Source: DATEAV01 sp964575425 (GTDB lineage Bacteria > Chloroflexota > Anaerolineae > Anaerolineales > E44-bin32). Taken from it: a stretch of DNA of 61,419 nt. Of this stretch, positions 40,327 to 48,774 are shown one piece after another. The notes below the pieces were generated by a model, which worked only from the letters and a program-made list of their open reading frames with translations, was not told where the DNA came from and did not search any database. Made by a program: the position numbers and the translations under genes. The DNA lies in assembly GCA_964575425.1 (NCBI GenBank), contig CAZNRD010000015.1, positions 1 to 61,419 on the forward strand, given 5' to 3'. How positions within the stretch are numbered: the first letter of the stretch is position 1; each line of letters starts with the position of its first letter.

Positions 40327-41583
40327 ATGACCAGGCGAGCTGCCGCACCGCGGGTGACGAAGAAACACCTGGCGCGCGCCGAGAGGGAGCGCATCCAGCG
40401 CCGCTGGATCCTCGGTGGGACCATCTTCACGGCCCTAGCTGTCATCGGACTGCTGGTCTACGGCTGGGTCCGCGAAGCCTACATCCTGCCGCGGGAACCC
40501 GTGGCCCTGGTGGATGGACAGCCCATCACGACGCGCGAGTTCCAGGAACGAGTGCGGCTGATCCGGCTGGACTTGATCGGACAGTACAGGAACCTGCAGG
40601 AGTTCGGGCTGCTGCTGCAAGGCGACCCCAGCTTCCAGTCGCGCATCCAACAGAACCTCAGGCAAATCCAGTCGCAGCTCGATAGCACGGCATTTCTCGG
40701 GCTCCAGGCTCTCAGTGAATTGATCGAGGAACGGCTGATACAGCAGGAGGCCCAAAGGCGGGGCATCACGGTCTCCCCCGATGAGGTTGAAGCCGAGGTG
40801 GCCGCTGACTTTGGGTTCTATCCCCTGGGCACCCCCACGCCGGCGCCCACAGCCACCATCGCTCCTGCCACCCAGACGGCCCGCGCCGCGACACCGAGCC
40901 CAACGGCCGCTCCCACAGCGACGCCCTCCGTTTCCCCAACCGCCGGCCCCAGCCCCACCGTCACCGCGACCCTCCCGCCCGCGCCGACCCCCACGCCCTA
41001 CACCCTCGAGGCCTACCGGGCGGACTATCGGACCTGGCTGGACTACTTGCAGCAATCCGGAATCGGTGAATCGTCGTTGCGGGCACGCTACGAAGCACGC
41101 CTCTGGCGGCAGAAGCTCTTGCAGTCCTTTGAGCCCTCCGTACCGCGCGAGGCGGAGCAGGTGTGGCTCCGGCATATCGTGGTAGCCGATGAGTCCGCCG
41201 CCGCCCAGGTCGAGCGCCTGTTGCTGGCCGGGGAGCCCTGGGAATCGCTGGCTGCCCAGTACTCGGAGGACGCCGCCTCCAAGGAAGCGGGCGGCGACCT
41301 GGGCTGGAGACCGCGCGGCACCCTCCTTGCCGAGGTCGAGGCAGTTGCCTTCCAGCTTCCGGTGGGGGCAATCAGCGAGCCGGTGCAGACTCAGTCGGGG
41401 TGGGTAGTCATCCAGGTTCTGGGCCGCGAAGTGAGGCCGTTGGACGACAGCCAGTACAGTCAGGCCGTGCAGGCGGCCTTCGAGGCCTGGCTTGGCGCCC
41501 AGCGCGCCCAGAGCCAGATCGAGACCAAGCCCTTCTGGGTAGATCGTGTTCCGCTGCAGCCGACCCTCGCTGCCGGGAGGTGA
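40327..41583 (+). CDS. Membrane-anchored parvulin-type peptidyl-prolyl isomerase (SurA/PrsA-like)
   Basis: 418 residues. A basic start and one membrane helix (about 32-55) anchor it facing outward. A SurA-type N-terminal helical domain follows, interrupted by a Pro/Thr/Ala-rich low-complexity insert (about 173-225). The parvulin domain (about 275-370) shows WLRHIVV, the GGDLGWRPRGTL box and AFQLPVGAISEPVQTQSGW. It should help secreted proteins fold. A strong hairpin terminator follows. Confidence 0.9.
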   Translation: MTRRAAAPRVTKKHLARAERERIQRRWILGGTIFTALAVIGLLVYGWVREAYILPREPVALVDGQPITTREFQERVRLIRLDLIGQYRNLQEFGLLLQGDPSFQSRIQQNLRQIQSQLDSTAFLGLQALSELIEERLIQQEAQRRGITVSPDEVEAEVAADFGFYPLGTPTPAPTATIAPATQTARAATPSPTAAPTATPSVSPTAGPSPTVTATLPPAPTPTPYTLEAYRADYRTWLDYLQQSGIGESSLRARYEARLWRQKLLQSFEPSVPREAEQVWLRHIVVADESAAAQVERLLLAGEPWESLAAQYSEDAASKEAGGDLGWRPRGTLLAEVEAVAFQLPVGAISEPVQTQSGWVVIQVLGREVRPLDDSQYSQAVQAAFEAWLGAQRAQSQIETKPFWVDRVPLQPTLAAGR

Positions 41584-41615
41584 TGGCCCAAGCTTGCCAG
41601 GCACGCGAGCCTTCC

Positions 41616-41641
41616 AGGGCGGGCTGCCCAAAGCCCGCCCT
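41616..41641 (+). terminator. Terminator after the foldase gene
   Basis: The perfect 10-bp stem AGGGCGGGCT (41616-41625) / AGCCCGCCCT (41632-41641) has a GCCCAA loop and is followed by GTTGCATCC. Confidence 0.65.
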
Positions 41642-41675
41642 GTTGCATCCCGAACAGGCATCGTCGGGGGTACCC

Positions 41676-41705
41676 TTGTTGGGGTGGCTGCCGTTGGACT
41701 ATACT
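41676..41705 (+). promoter_or_regulatory. Promoter of relA/spoT
   Basis: TTGTTG (41676-41681), 18 bases, TATACT (41700-41705). ATG 41721 follows 15 bases later, preceded by AAGGA. Confidence 0.5.
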
Positions 41706-41720
41706 GTTGAAGGATGCAAC

Positions 41721-43883
41721 ATGAGCCTGAATAGCCTCTTCAAGGCTCTGCCGAAGACGATCGCCCATGCGGACCGGGAGCTGATCGAACGCGCCTATCG
41801 TGCGGCGGAGAAGGCGCACGCCGGGCAGGAGCGCGCCTCGGGTGAGCCCTACGTCCAGCATTGCGCCGCCGTGGCTACCATCCTGGCCGAACTTGGTCTG
41901 CCGGTCCCGGTGATTGTGGCAGGCCTGCTGCACGACACCGTCGAGGACACGGGCCTGACGCTGCAGAGTCTGGCACAGGGGTTTGGGCCCGAGGTCGCTC
42001 ACCTCGTTGATGGTGTGACCAAGCTCACGCAGCTGCCCCGCGTTTCGCGCGGCGAGGGACGCGGCAAAGACGAGCGCAGCAGCAAGGCCGAACTGGCCAA
42101 GGAGACTCTCCGCAAGACCTTCCTGGCTATGGGCGATGATGTGCGCGTGGTGGTGATCAAGCTGGCTGACCGGTTGCACAACATGCGCACGCTCTCCCAC
42201 CTGCCGGCCGAGAAGCGCAAGCGCATCGCTCAGGAGACCCTCGAGATCTTCGCCCCCCTGGCGAACCGACTGGGCATCTGGCAGATGAAATGGGAGCTGG
42301 AAGACCTCGGCTTCCGCTATCTCTATCCCGAGAAGTACAAGGAAATCGCGGCGCTGGTGGCCGAACGCCGGGTCGACCGCGAGAAGGCACTTCAATCGAT
42401 CTGTGACAGATTGCAGACCGTCCTCTCGCAGGCTGGCATCCTGGCCGAGGTGAGCGGTCGCCCCAAGCACCTGTTCTCGATCTACCGCAAGATGGAACGC
42501 AAGACGGTCGCCTTCGATCAGGTGTACGACGTCCGCGGCGTGCGCGTCGTCGTGGAGAACGAATCCGACTGCTATTTGGCCCTGGGCGTGATCCACAACC
42601 ACTGGCGTCCGGTGCCGGGCACCTTCGACGACTACATCGCGACGCCCAAGGACAACTTCTATCAATCCCTCCACACGGCCGTGATCTTCGATGACGGCAA
42701 GACGGTCGAAGTGCAGATCCGCACGCCGGAAATGCATGAGAACGCGGAATACGGGATCGCAGCCCACTGGCGCTACAAAGAAGGGCGGCAGCGCGACGAG
42801 ACCTATGAGCAGCGCATCCTGTGGCTGCGGCGGCTGATGGAGTGGCGCCAGGACGTCGACGATGCCTCCGACTTCGTCGACGCCATGAAGAGCGACGTCT
42901 TCGACGACCGCGTCTACGTCTTCACGCCCAAGGGCGACATCATCGACCTGCCGAGCGGCTCGACCCCGATCGACTTCGCCTACCACATTCACACCGACAT
43001 CGGCCACCGCTGCCGCGGCGCGAAGGTGAACGGAAAACTGGTTGGACTCGACTACCGGCTGCAGACCGGGGAGACGGTGGAGATCCTGACTGCCAAGCGC
43101 GGCGGGCCGAGCCGGGATTGGCTCAACCCGAGCCTGGAGATGGTCCGCACACAGCGGGCGCGAGGCAAGATCCGACAGTGGTTCAAGCGCCAGGATCGGG
43201 AGCAGAACGTTTCTCATGGGCGGGCGCTGCTGGAGCGCGAACTCCATCGCCTGGGCATCGAGGGCCTCACGCACGAGCAGATCGCCAAGGACCTCGGCTA
43301 TGCCCAGGCAGAGGACTTGCTGGCTGCCATCGGCTGCGGCGACGTCCACCTGGGCAAGATCCTATCGCGGCTGGTGGAGCAGCAGGAACCTGAGCTGCTC
43401 GACCTGGCAGTGGCGGCCGCCTCGCAGCCGCCTCCCGGAGAAGACGGCGAGGTGAGCATCCTCGGCGTGCGCGGTCTGCTCACCAGCCTTGGTCGCTGCT
43501 GCAAGCCAGCGCCGGGTGATCCCATCATCGGCTATATCACCCGAGGCCGCGGCGCCACCATCCACCGCCGCGACTGCCCCAACATGCTGCGCATCGCCGA
43601 CAAGGAGCGATTGATCCAGGTCTCGTGGGGGCAGCCGAGGCGCACCTATCCGGTCATGGTCCGCATCCGGGCCTACGACCGGGAGGGCCTCATGCGTGAT
43701 GTCTCAGCGCTGGTCGCCAACGAGGGTATCAACATGCCTTCGGCGCAGGTGACGACCAAGAACAGCCTCGCCGTCTTCAACCTCGAGCTGAGCGTCACCG
43801 ATATCTCCCAACTCAGCCGGATCCTCAACCGCATTGAGGCGCTGCCAAACGTCCTGGAGGCGTGCCGCGTCCGACCCGGGTAG
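41721..43883 (+). CDS. rel: Bifunctional (p)ppGpp synthetase/hydrolase (Rel/SpoT)
   Basis: 720 residues in the full RSH layout. The hydrolase domain has an intact HDTVEDT motif (His71-Asp72, Glu75-Asp76). The synthetase domain has SGRPKHLFSIYRKM (the RxKD-type loop of bifunctional enzymes) and YQSLHTAV. A TGS domain starts at YVFTPKGDI, a helical/CC region follows with CCKPAPGD, and a C-terminal ACT domain is present. It makes and degrades the starvation alarmone. ATG 41721 is preferred; the longer frame extends through the terminator. Confidence 0.96.
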   Translation: MSLNSLFKALPKTIAHADRELIERAYRAAEKAHAGQERASGEPYVQHCAAVATILAELGLPVPVIVAGLLHDTVEDTGLTLQSLAQGFGPEVAHLVDGVTKLTQLPRVSRGEGRGKDERSSKAELAKETLRKTFLAMGDDVRVVVIKLADRLHNMRTLSHLPAEKRKRIAQETLEIFAPLANRLGIWQMKWELEDLGFRYLYPEKYKEIAALVAERRVDREKALQSICDRLQTVLSQAGILAEVSGRPKHLFSIYRKMERKTVAFDQVYDVRGVRVVVENESDCYLALGVIHNHWRPVPGTFDDYIATPKDNFYQSLHTAVIFDDGKTVEVQIRTPEMHENAEYGIAAHWRYKEGRQRDETYEQRILWLRRLMEWRQDVDDASDFVDAMKSDVFDDRVYVFTPKGDIIDLPSGSTPIDFAYHIHTDIGHRCRGAKVNGKLVGLDYRLQTGETVEILTAKRGGPSRDWLNPSLEMVRTQRARGKIRQWFKRQDREQNVSHGRALLERELHRLGIEGLTHEQIAKDLGYAQAEDLLAAIGCGDVHLGKILSRLVEQQEPELLDLAVAAASQPPPGEDGEVSILGVRGLLTSLGRCCKPAPGDPIIGYITRGRGATIHRRDCPNMLRIADKERLIQVSWGQPRRTYPVMVRIRAYDREGLMRDVSALVANEGINMPSAQVTTKNSLAVFNLELSVTDISQLSRILNRIEALPNVLEACRVRPG

Positions 43884-44314
43884 GTCTGCGCGGGCAGATG
43901 GTATAATCCCCCGCTGCTTTCCTGGCACCCTGCCGGTCCTGCGCTGCTGTCGCCGCTAGTCTTCGCATCACTCTTCGTCCGGGATGTCTGCAGCCGTCGA
44001 TGCTGCGCTTGCGACCCAGCGCCGGCCGAGGGTCCCGTTCAGGGGCCGCCGAAAGTGGGTTGAGGGACTGACCTGGCATGGTTGCGCCAGTTGCACAGCA
44101 TCCGTGGTGGATGGGTTTGGCGTGTTTGCCTTGGCCTCGGTCCTGGTGCCCGCGACGGGGCTGGCAGAGAATGAGAAGTTGAGTATGCTTTCCACCCCGA
44201 TGCGGGCCGGCGGGTCCAGGCTGGCGGGCGACGCACTTGAGCCTTCGGCGGCCTGTGGATGCCGGCGCTGGCGTATACTTGGGCAAGGTCGCGGCCGGGC
44301 TGGGAAGGGGAGTA
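43884..44314 (+). other. 430-base intergenic region with a TATAAT box; no gene recognised
   Basis: TATAAT at 43902-43907 stands 19 bases after the rel stop, with no -35. A second -10-like TATACT is at 44274-44279. Open frames on both strands (for example 114 codons at 43984) lack ribosome sites and any recognisable domain. RNase P, SRP, tmRNA and 6S signatures were looked for and not seen. An unrecognised transcript is possible. Confidence 0.35.
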
Positions 44315-44374
44315 ATGTCGATGCGTAGCATCTCTGAGCCCGAGCAGAGCGCAGTGCGGCAGGCGGGCTCCTAG
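44315..44374 (+). CDS. Possible 19-residue leader peptide (uORF)
   Basis: ATG 44315 with GGGGAG four bases upstream opens a 19-codon frame, MSMRSISEPEQSAVRQAGS, stopping at TAG 44372. The stop overlaps the ribosome site (GGGAGG, 44374-44379) of the following acidic-protein gene. That geometry would couple translation of the two. No homology is known to me; it may be chance. Confidence 0.3.
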   Translation: MSMRSISEPEQSAVRQAGS

Positions 44375-44385
44375 GGAGGGTGGCC

Positions 44386-44631
44386 ATGCCTCGGATTCGA
44401 TGCCGATACGTGGACTGCGTCTTCCTCGAGGACGGCTACTGCGGCGCAGCAGCAGTCGAAATCGACCCCGACGAGGGGTGTCTCACGTACTCCCACATCG
44501 ATGACGTCCCGGCCGAGGAAGAATGGGACGAGGAAGACCTGGAAGAGATCTGGGAAGAAGAGGACGAGGATCTCTACCGGGATGACGAAGAGGAAGACGA
44601 AAACTGGCTCGATGAAGAGGAGGATTTGTAA
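44386..44631 (+). CDS. Small Cys4 protein with extremely acidic C-terminal tail
   Basis: 81 residues. The first 35 hold four Cys (6, 11, 19, 32; CRYVDC, GYCG, EGCLTY), spaced like a small zinc-binding module of DUF1540 type. Residues 44-80 are 27 of 37 Asp/Glu, with only Trp, Leu, Ile and Tyr between, resembling DNA-mimic or chaperone-like acidic tails. ATG 44386 has GGGAGG 6 bases upstream. It is monocistronic, converging with the S1-domain gene. Function unknown. Confidence 0.75.
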   Translation: MPRIRCRYVDCVFLEDGYCGAAAVEIDPDEGCLTYSHIDDVPAEEEWDEEDLEEIWEEEDEDLYRDDEEEDENWLDEEEDL

Positions 44632-44671
44632 CTTATCATCCCGGGTTCCTCCCGTGACTTCCTGGTTGCAG

Positions 44672-44691
44672 AGGGCGTCATCCGACGCCCT
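44672..44691. terminator. Hairpin between convergent genes
   Basis: AGGGCGTC (44672-44679) and GACGCCCT (44684-44691) pair perfectly around ATCC. No T-run. It lies 40 bases after the acidic-protein stop. Confidence 0.5.
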
Positions 44692-44814
44692 GCCCTGATG
44701 TCGTCGTGGGAGTCCGGGTGCCGCGTGTGCGTCCCTGTGTCTTTGTGCAATCCGGTGGCAATCAAGGCGGTACGCCCGAGGCGGGCTCCGCATTCGCGTT
44801 TCCCTAGCCTTCGG

Positions 44815-45540
44815 TCACTGCTCTGACGGCCCGGTTCGGACGCGAGTCCCGAGCGTCCGGGCGAGGATGTCCTCTTGCGTCTTTCGCCGCTTGGGCGCGG
44901 GCGCCGTCGTGCCTCCTGCGGCCGGCTCGGGCTTCTGCGGGCGGTCGAGCGCCCTGCGGAGCGCCAGCTCCATGGGCGTCGGCGGAGGCGCTTCAACCTC
45001 TTCTTCGGCTACGGGCGACATTTCGGCGGCTTTCATGCTCAGGCGGATCTGCCGCTTCTTGCGGTCGGCATCCAGCACAACTACGTCCACCTCATCACCG
45101 ACCTTGACGACCTGACTCGGGTCAGGGACATAGTCCCGGCTCATCTCGCTCACGTGGACCAGACCGGGCCGCTCGGCTCCCACATCGACAAAGGCGCCAA
45201 ACCTCTCTAACTTCACGACCTTGCCCCGCAGAGAGAGTCCCGGCTTCAGGTCTTTCCATTCGACCAGGAGCGGGGGGAGCATCGTCAGCTCGAGGCGCCT
45301 GGCCACGGGGTCGACTCGATGCACCCAGACCTGCACTTGCTGACCTGGCTGGATAACCTCTTCCACGCGGTTGACCGGCTCCCGCCTTAGCATCGAGAGA
45401 TGCACCAACCCGGGGACTTCCAGCCCGACGTCCACGAAGGCCCCGAACATCTCAATCTTTGTGACCTTGCCTTGCAGGGGCATCTTCGGTTTCAGGTCGG
45501 AGAGGTGGAGGGAAGCAGAGGGGGAAGGGGTCACAGTCAC
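44815..45540 (-). CDS. Protein with two S1 RNA-binding domains
   Basis: 241 residues from GTG 45540. Two S1 OB-fold domains follow each other: LQGKVTKIEMFGAFVDVG with GLVHLSML, and LRGKVVKLERFGAFVDVG with GLVHVSEM. A Glu/Pro linker and a basic C-terminal end follow. It resembles a shortened ribosomal protein S1/YabR-like factor and probably binds mRNA or ribosomes. The TATAAT box at 45591-45586 places the transcript start after the longest-frame codon (45639), so the GTG with GAGGA nearby is preferred. Confidence 0.85.
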   Translation of the reverse strand: MTVTPSPSASLHLSDLKPKMPLQGKVTKIEMFGAFVDVGLEVPGLVHLSMLRREPVNRVEEVIQPGQQVQVWVHRVDPVARRLELTMLPPLLVEWKDLKPGLSLRGKVVKLERFGAFVDVGAERPGLVHVSEMSRDYVPDPSQVVKVGDEVDVVVLDADRKKRQIRLSMKAAEMSPVAEEEVEAPPPTPMELALRRALDRPQKPEPAAGGTTAPAPKRRKTQEDILARTLGTRVRTGPSEQ

Positions 45541-45585
45541 GGCATCCTCGGTTCCGCTGGGGGTTGTTGTGAGGAAAGCGCGGGC

Positions 45586-45591
45586 ATTATA
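45586..45591 (-). promoter_or_regulatory. -10 box TATAAT for the S1-domain gene
   Basis: A perfect TATAAT (45591-45586), between the stop of the peptide-binding protein and the GTG start at 45540. A CTGACA lies 20 bases upstream, longer than usual. Confidence 0.4.
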
Positions 45592-45613
45592 CCATGCCGG
45601 CAGCCAAGCTCTG

Positions 45614-47311
45614 TCAGGGTGTAGGGGCGGCCGTGGCAACCAGGCTGCGGCGCACGACCAGGTACCAGTCGGCGATCGTCGAGAAGCGGTCGCTCGGGTC
45701 CACGAGAGGGCCCACCGTCACACCATGGATGGCGCCGTCGATCCCGTAGGTGTGCACGGGGTAGTACAGCAGCAGCGCAGGGACCAGGTCCTGGAAGCGA
45801 TGCTGGAAACTCCGGTACAGGTTGGCGCGCTGCTCGAAATCCGGGGTGACGCGCGCCTGCTCGAGCCAGATGCTGATATTGCGGTCCTCGAAACGACCGT
45901 AGTTCTGGCCGGTCTCAGCCTGCGAGTCGTGCCAGAAAGGGTACGGGTCCGGGTCGGGGTAGCGTGAGAGGTTGAGGTCCGCCAACGCGGCCTGGAAGTC
46001 GCGCGGCTGCAGGTGTTCCGTGAGGAGGTCTTCGGACGAGACGGCCCGCAGCGTCACCTGCACTCCGATCGCCCGCCAGTAGGACTGCAGGGCCTGCGCC
46101 ACCGAAGCATGGGCGTCATTGTCCGGGTGGAGGAGCTCGAACGAAAGGGACATCTCGTCCTTGCTGCGCAGGTATTCCGGGCTGCCCGGCGCGGCGCCGG
46201 TGGGGAGGAGATAACCTGCCTCGTCGAGAAGGGCTGCGGCCTGGTCGGGGCTGTAAGGAGCAGCTTCCAGTCCGCTGGCGGAAGCCCAGCTCCAGGGAAA
46301 CACCGGGCCGAATGCTACCGTGCCCTGTCCGCCGAGCACATGGTCGATGATCCACTGCCGGTTGAGGGCAAGCAGCAGGGCCTGCCGCACTTTCTTGTCT
46401 GCGAAGAACGGATGCTCGCTGCTCTTCAGATTGAGGAAGACGAGGGTGATGCGCGGGAGATGGGACGAGTGCAGATCGAGGTCGGGGAGCGAGAGGGCCC
46501 GGGCCAGAATCTCCGGACCGATCGCACTGATGCCTTGGACTTCGCCGCGCTCGTAGGCGTCCAGAGCCGAAGTCTCGTCGGGATAGTAGCGGAACTCCAC
46601 GCGCTCGAGGAACGGGACCTGGCCGTAGTAGTCCGGAAAGGCGGACAGGCTGACCCCGCAAATGGCTCCGTCTTCCACGAGAAAGCGCTCGAAGCGGAAG
46701 GGGCCAGTGCCGACGGGTTGCAGGTGGAACGGATGATCGATCAAGTCCGCGGCACTCACGCCGCGCAGCAGATGGTCTGGCAGCAGGCCCATGGACAGGT
46801 AATCGAAGAAGGGTGCGAAGGGCTCAGGGAGTTGAAATTGGACTGTGTGCTCATCCAGGGGAATGACCCGGACCTGCTGCCACAGGGCGCCGAGGTCGGG
46901 CGGGCCCGGGTAGTCGGGGAACTGTAGCTTGGAGAAGGTGTAGACGACGTCGGCGGAGGAGACAGGGGTGCCGTCGTGCCAGAGGGCATCGCGCCGCAAG
47001 GCAAAGGTGTAGAGCGTGGCGTCGGCTGACACCGACCAGCTCTCGGCGAGATCGGGCACGGGTCGGCCGTTGGCGTCGTGGCGGACCAAGCCGGAGAAGA
47101 TCAGCCGGTCGACGTCGCGGTCCACCTGGTTGAGGATGTCGAGCACCGGGTTGAGGCGCATTGGCGAACCGATGAGCGCCTCCACATACACGCCCCCGCG
47201 GGCAGGTTGGGATGCTGGCGTCTCCAGCCCCGGCGTCTGGCCAAGAAGCAAGCCGATGACCAGGAAGAGCCCGCCGATGGCGATCAAGAGCTGCCAGCGG
47301 ATGTTGCGCAT
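45614..47311 (-). CDS. ABC transporter extracellular solute-binding protein, family 5 (peptide type)
   Basis: 565 residues, the OppA/DppA fold. The N-terminus has a hydrophobic signal or anchor (about 6-24) without a lipobox Cys. Typical blocks: LNPVLD, LAESWSVSADATLYTFALR, WHDGTPVSSADVVYTF, GTGPFRFER and KVRQALLLALNR. It would capture peptides or similar solutes outside the membrane. No permease or ATPase gene is near, so it is an orphan here, 37 bases after secG. Confidence 0.93.
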   Translation of the reverse strand: MRNIRWQLLIAIGGLFLVIGLLLGQTPGLETPASQPARGGVYVEALIGSPMRLNPVLDILNQVDRDVDRLIFSGLVRHDANGRPVPDLAESWSVSADATLYTFALRRDALWHDGTPVSSADVVYTFSKLQFPDYPGPPDLGALWQQVRVIPLDEHTVQFQLPEPFAPFFDYLSMGLLPDHLLRGVSAADLIDHPFHLQPVGTGPFRFERFLVEDGAICGVSLSAFPDYYGQVPFLERVEFRYYPDETSALDAYERGEVQGISAIGPEILARALSLPDLDLHSSHLPRITLVFLNLKSSEHPFFADKKVRQALLLALNRQWIIDHVLGGQGTVAFGPVFPWSWASASGLEAAPYSPDQAAALLDEAGYLLPTGAAPGSPEYLRSKDEMSLSFELLHPDNDAHASVAQALQSYWRAIGVQVTLRAVSSEDLLTEHLQPRDFQAALADLNLSRYPDPDPYPFWHDSQAETGQNYGRFEDRNISIWLEQARVTPDFEQRANLYRSFQHRFQDLVPALLLYYPVHTYGIDGAIHGVTVGPLVDPSDRFSTIADWYLVVRRSLVATAAPTP

Positions 47312-47348
47312 GGGGGATGGGACCGCGGCCGAGGGGGTGCGATGAAGG

Positions 47349-47576
47349 TCAGCCGGTCAGGCCGACGATGAGGATAGCCAGCAGGAAGAAGACGATGCTC
47401 AGGCCGATGGTGATGTTGAACAGGAGGCGCTCGATGCCGCGCCGGACATGAAAACCGGACCCGCCGTAGTCGCCACCGGTCAGACCTCCGAGCCCGGCGC
47501 CGCGGCTCTGCAGGATGATGGCGGCGATCAGGGCGACGGAGACAACGATCATCGCCAAGTCCAACGACGTCTTCAT
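47349..47576 (-). CDS. secG: Preprotein translocase subunit SecG
   Basis: 75 residues with two membrane helices (about 5-22 and 52-73) joined by the Gly-rich loop SRGAGLGGLTGGDYGG, then RRGIERLL. It matches SecG, the accessory SecYEG subunit. ATG 47576 has AGGAGGT 9 bases upstream and its own promoter. Confidence 0.93.
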   Translation of the reverse strand: MKTSLDLAMIVVSVALIAAIILQSRGAGLGGLTGGDYGGSGFHVRRGIERLLFNITIGLSIVFFLLAILIVGLTG

Positions 47577-47608
47577 GCGCTCTCGACCTCCTCGCAAGCA
47601 AGGCGGGG

Positions 47609-47637
47609 ATTATAGCAGACGGGCACGGCGCGGACAA
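47609..47637 (-). promoter_or_regulatory. Promoter of secG
   Basis: TTGTCC (47637-47632), 17 bases, a perfect TATAAT (47614-47609). It lies between prfB and secG, leaving a 33-38 base leader. Confidence 0.6.
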
Positions 47638-47655
47638 GGTGAGATACGAATCGAC

Positions 47656-48748
47656 TCAGCGCCGCTGTCCGATGCTGGACCGGAGGTAGGCCTCGATGAA
47701 GGTGTCGATCTCGCCGCCCAGCACGGCCGCCGTGTTCGGGGTCTCCACCTCGGTCCGGTGATCCTTCACCATCTGGTAGGGGTGCAGCACATAGGAGCGG
47801 ATCTGGCTGCCCCACTCGGCCTTGATGTGTTCGCCTTTCAGACGGGCGAGCTCCTCCTCTTGCTGCCGCCGTTGCAGGTCCAGCAGCCGTGCGCGCAGGA
47901 CGCGCATGGCGTTCTCGCGGTTCTGCGTCTGTGATCGTTCGTTCTGGCAGGTGACGACAATTCCGGTTGGCAGGTGGGCGATGCGGATGGCCGTCTCGTT
48001 CTTCTGCACGTTCTGGCCGCCAGCGCCGGCTGAGCGAAAGGTGTCGATGCGCAGGTCGGAGGGGTTGATAATGATTTCGTCGTCGCGCTCGACCTGGGGG
48101 TAGGCTTCGACGAGGGCGAACGAGGTGTGCCTGCGGTGAGCCGAGTCGAATGGCGAGAGCCGCACCAGACGGTGGACACCCTTCTCGGCCCTGAGGTAGC
48201 CGAAGGCATACTCCCCGTTGATGGCCAAGGTCGTGCTCTTGATGCCGGCCTCCTCGCCTTCGGTAGTGTCGAGGATTTCCGCCTGATAGGAGCGGCGTTC
48301 GGCCCAGCGGAGATACATGCGCTGCAGCATGGCGGCCCAGTCCTGAGCGTCCGTCCCTCCGGCTCCGGCGTGGATGGCCAGAAAGGCATTGTCGCGGTCG
48401 TAGGGGCCGGAGAGCAGCGCGGCGAGCTCGCGCCGGGACAGCTCTTCCTGCAGCGCAGTCGCTTCCGCTTCGATCTCCCGCATCAGCGACGGGTCGCCCA
48501 TGGAAGCCAGCTCAAGCACCTCCCGGGCGCGAAGCTGAAGGGCGCGCCAGCTCTCCACCTCTTCCCGCAGCCGCGCCAGGCGGCGCATGGTGTCTGCCGC
48601 GCGTTCGGGATCGGTCCAGATTGCCGGGTCCTCGGCGGCCTTCGCGGCCTCGGCTAGTTCGACTTCTTGTCGGGGGATGTCAAAGACGCACCAGGAGGTC
48701 CTGGATGCGCGTTTCGGTTTCGCGAAGTGAGCTTACGAGTTCTTCCAT
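47656..48748 (-). CDS. prfB: Peptide chain release factor 2 (programmed +1 frameshift)
   Basis: A 363-residue RF2 made from two frames. ATG 48748 opens 22 codons ending at CTT, followed by in-frame TGA (48682-48680) in the site CTTTGAC. A +1 shift continues with DIPRQEVELAEAAK and gives a full RF2. The stop-codon recognition motif SPF is in VRLSPFDSAH, and the catalytic GGQ is in GAGGQNVQKNE. RF2 ends translation at UGA and UAA, and low RF2 favours the shift, so it autoregulates. A GGTG sits 3 bases before the CTT, a weak version of the stimulatory Shine-Dalgarno. It is 26 bases after ftsY. Confidence 0.93.
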
Positions 48749-48774
48749 GACTCCACCTGGCTCCTAGTCGGGTG

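Noticed and set aside
41460..43349. 629-codon minus-strand open frame
   Set aside because: Antisense shadow of the rel gene, which has a complete RSH domain set.
43984..44328. 114-codon plus-strand frame in the spacer after rel
   Set aside because: No ribosome site, no recognisable domain, and overlapping frames of similar length on the other strand.
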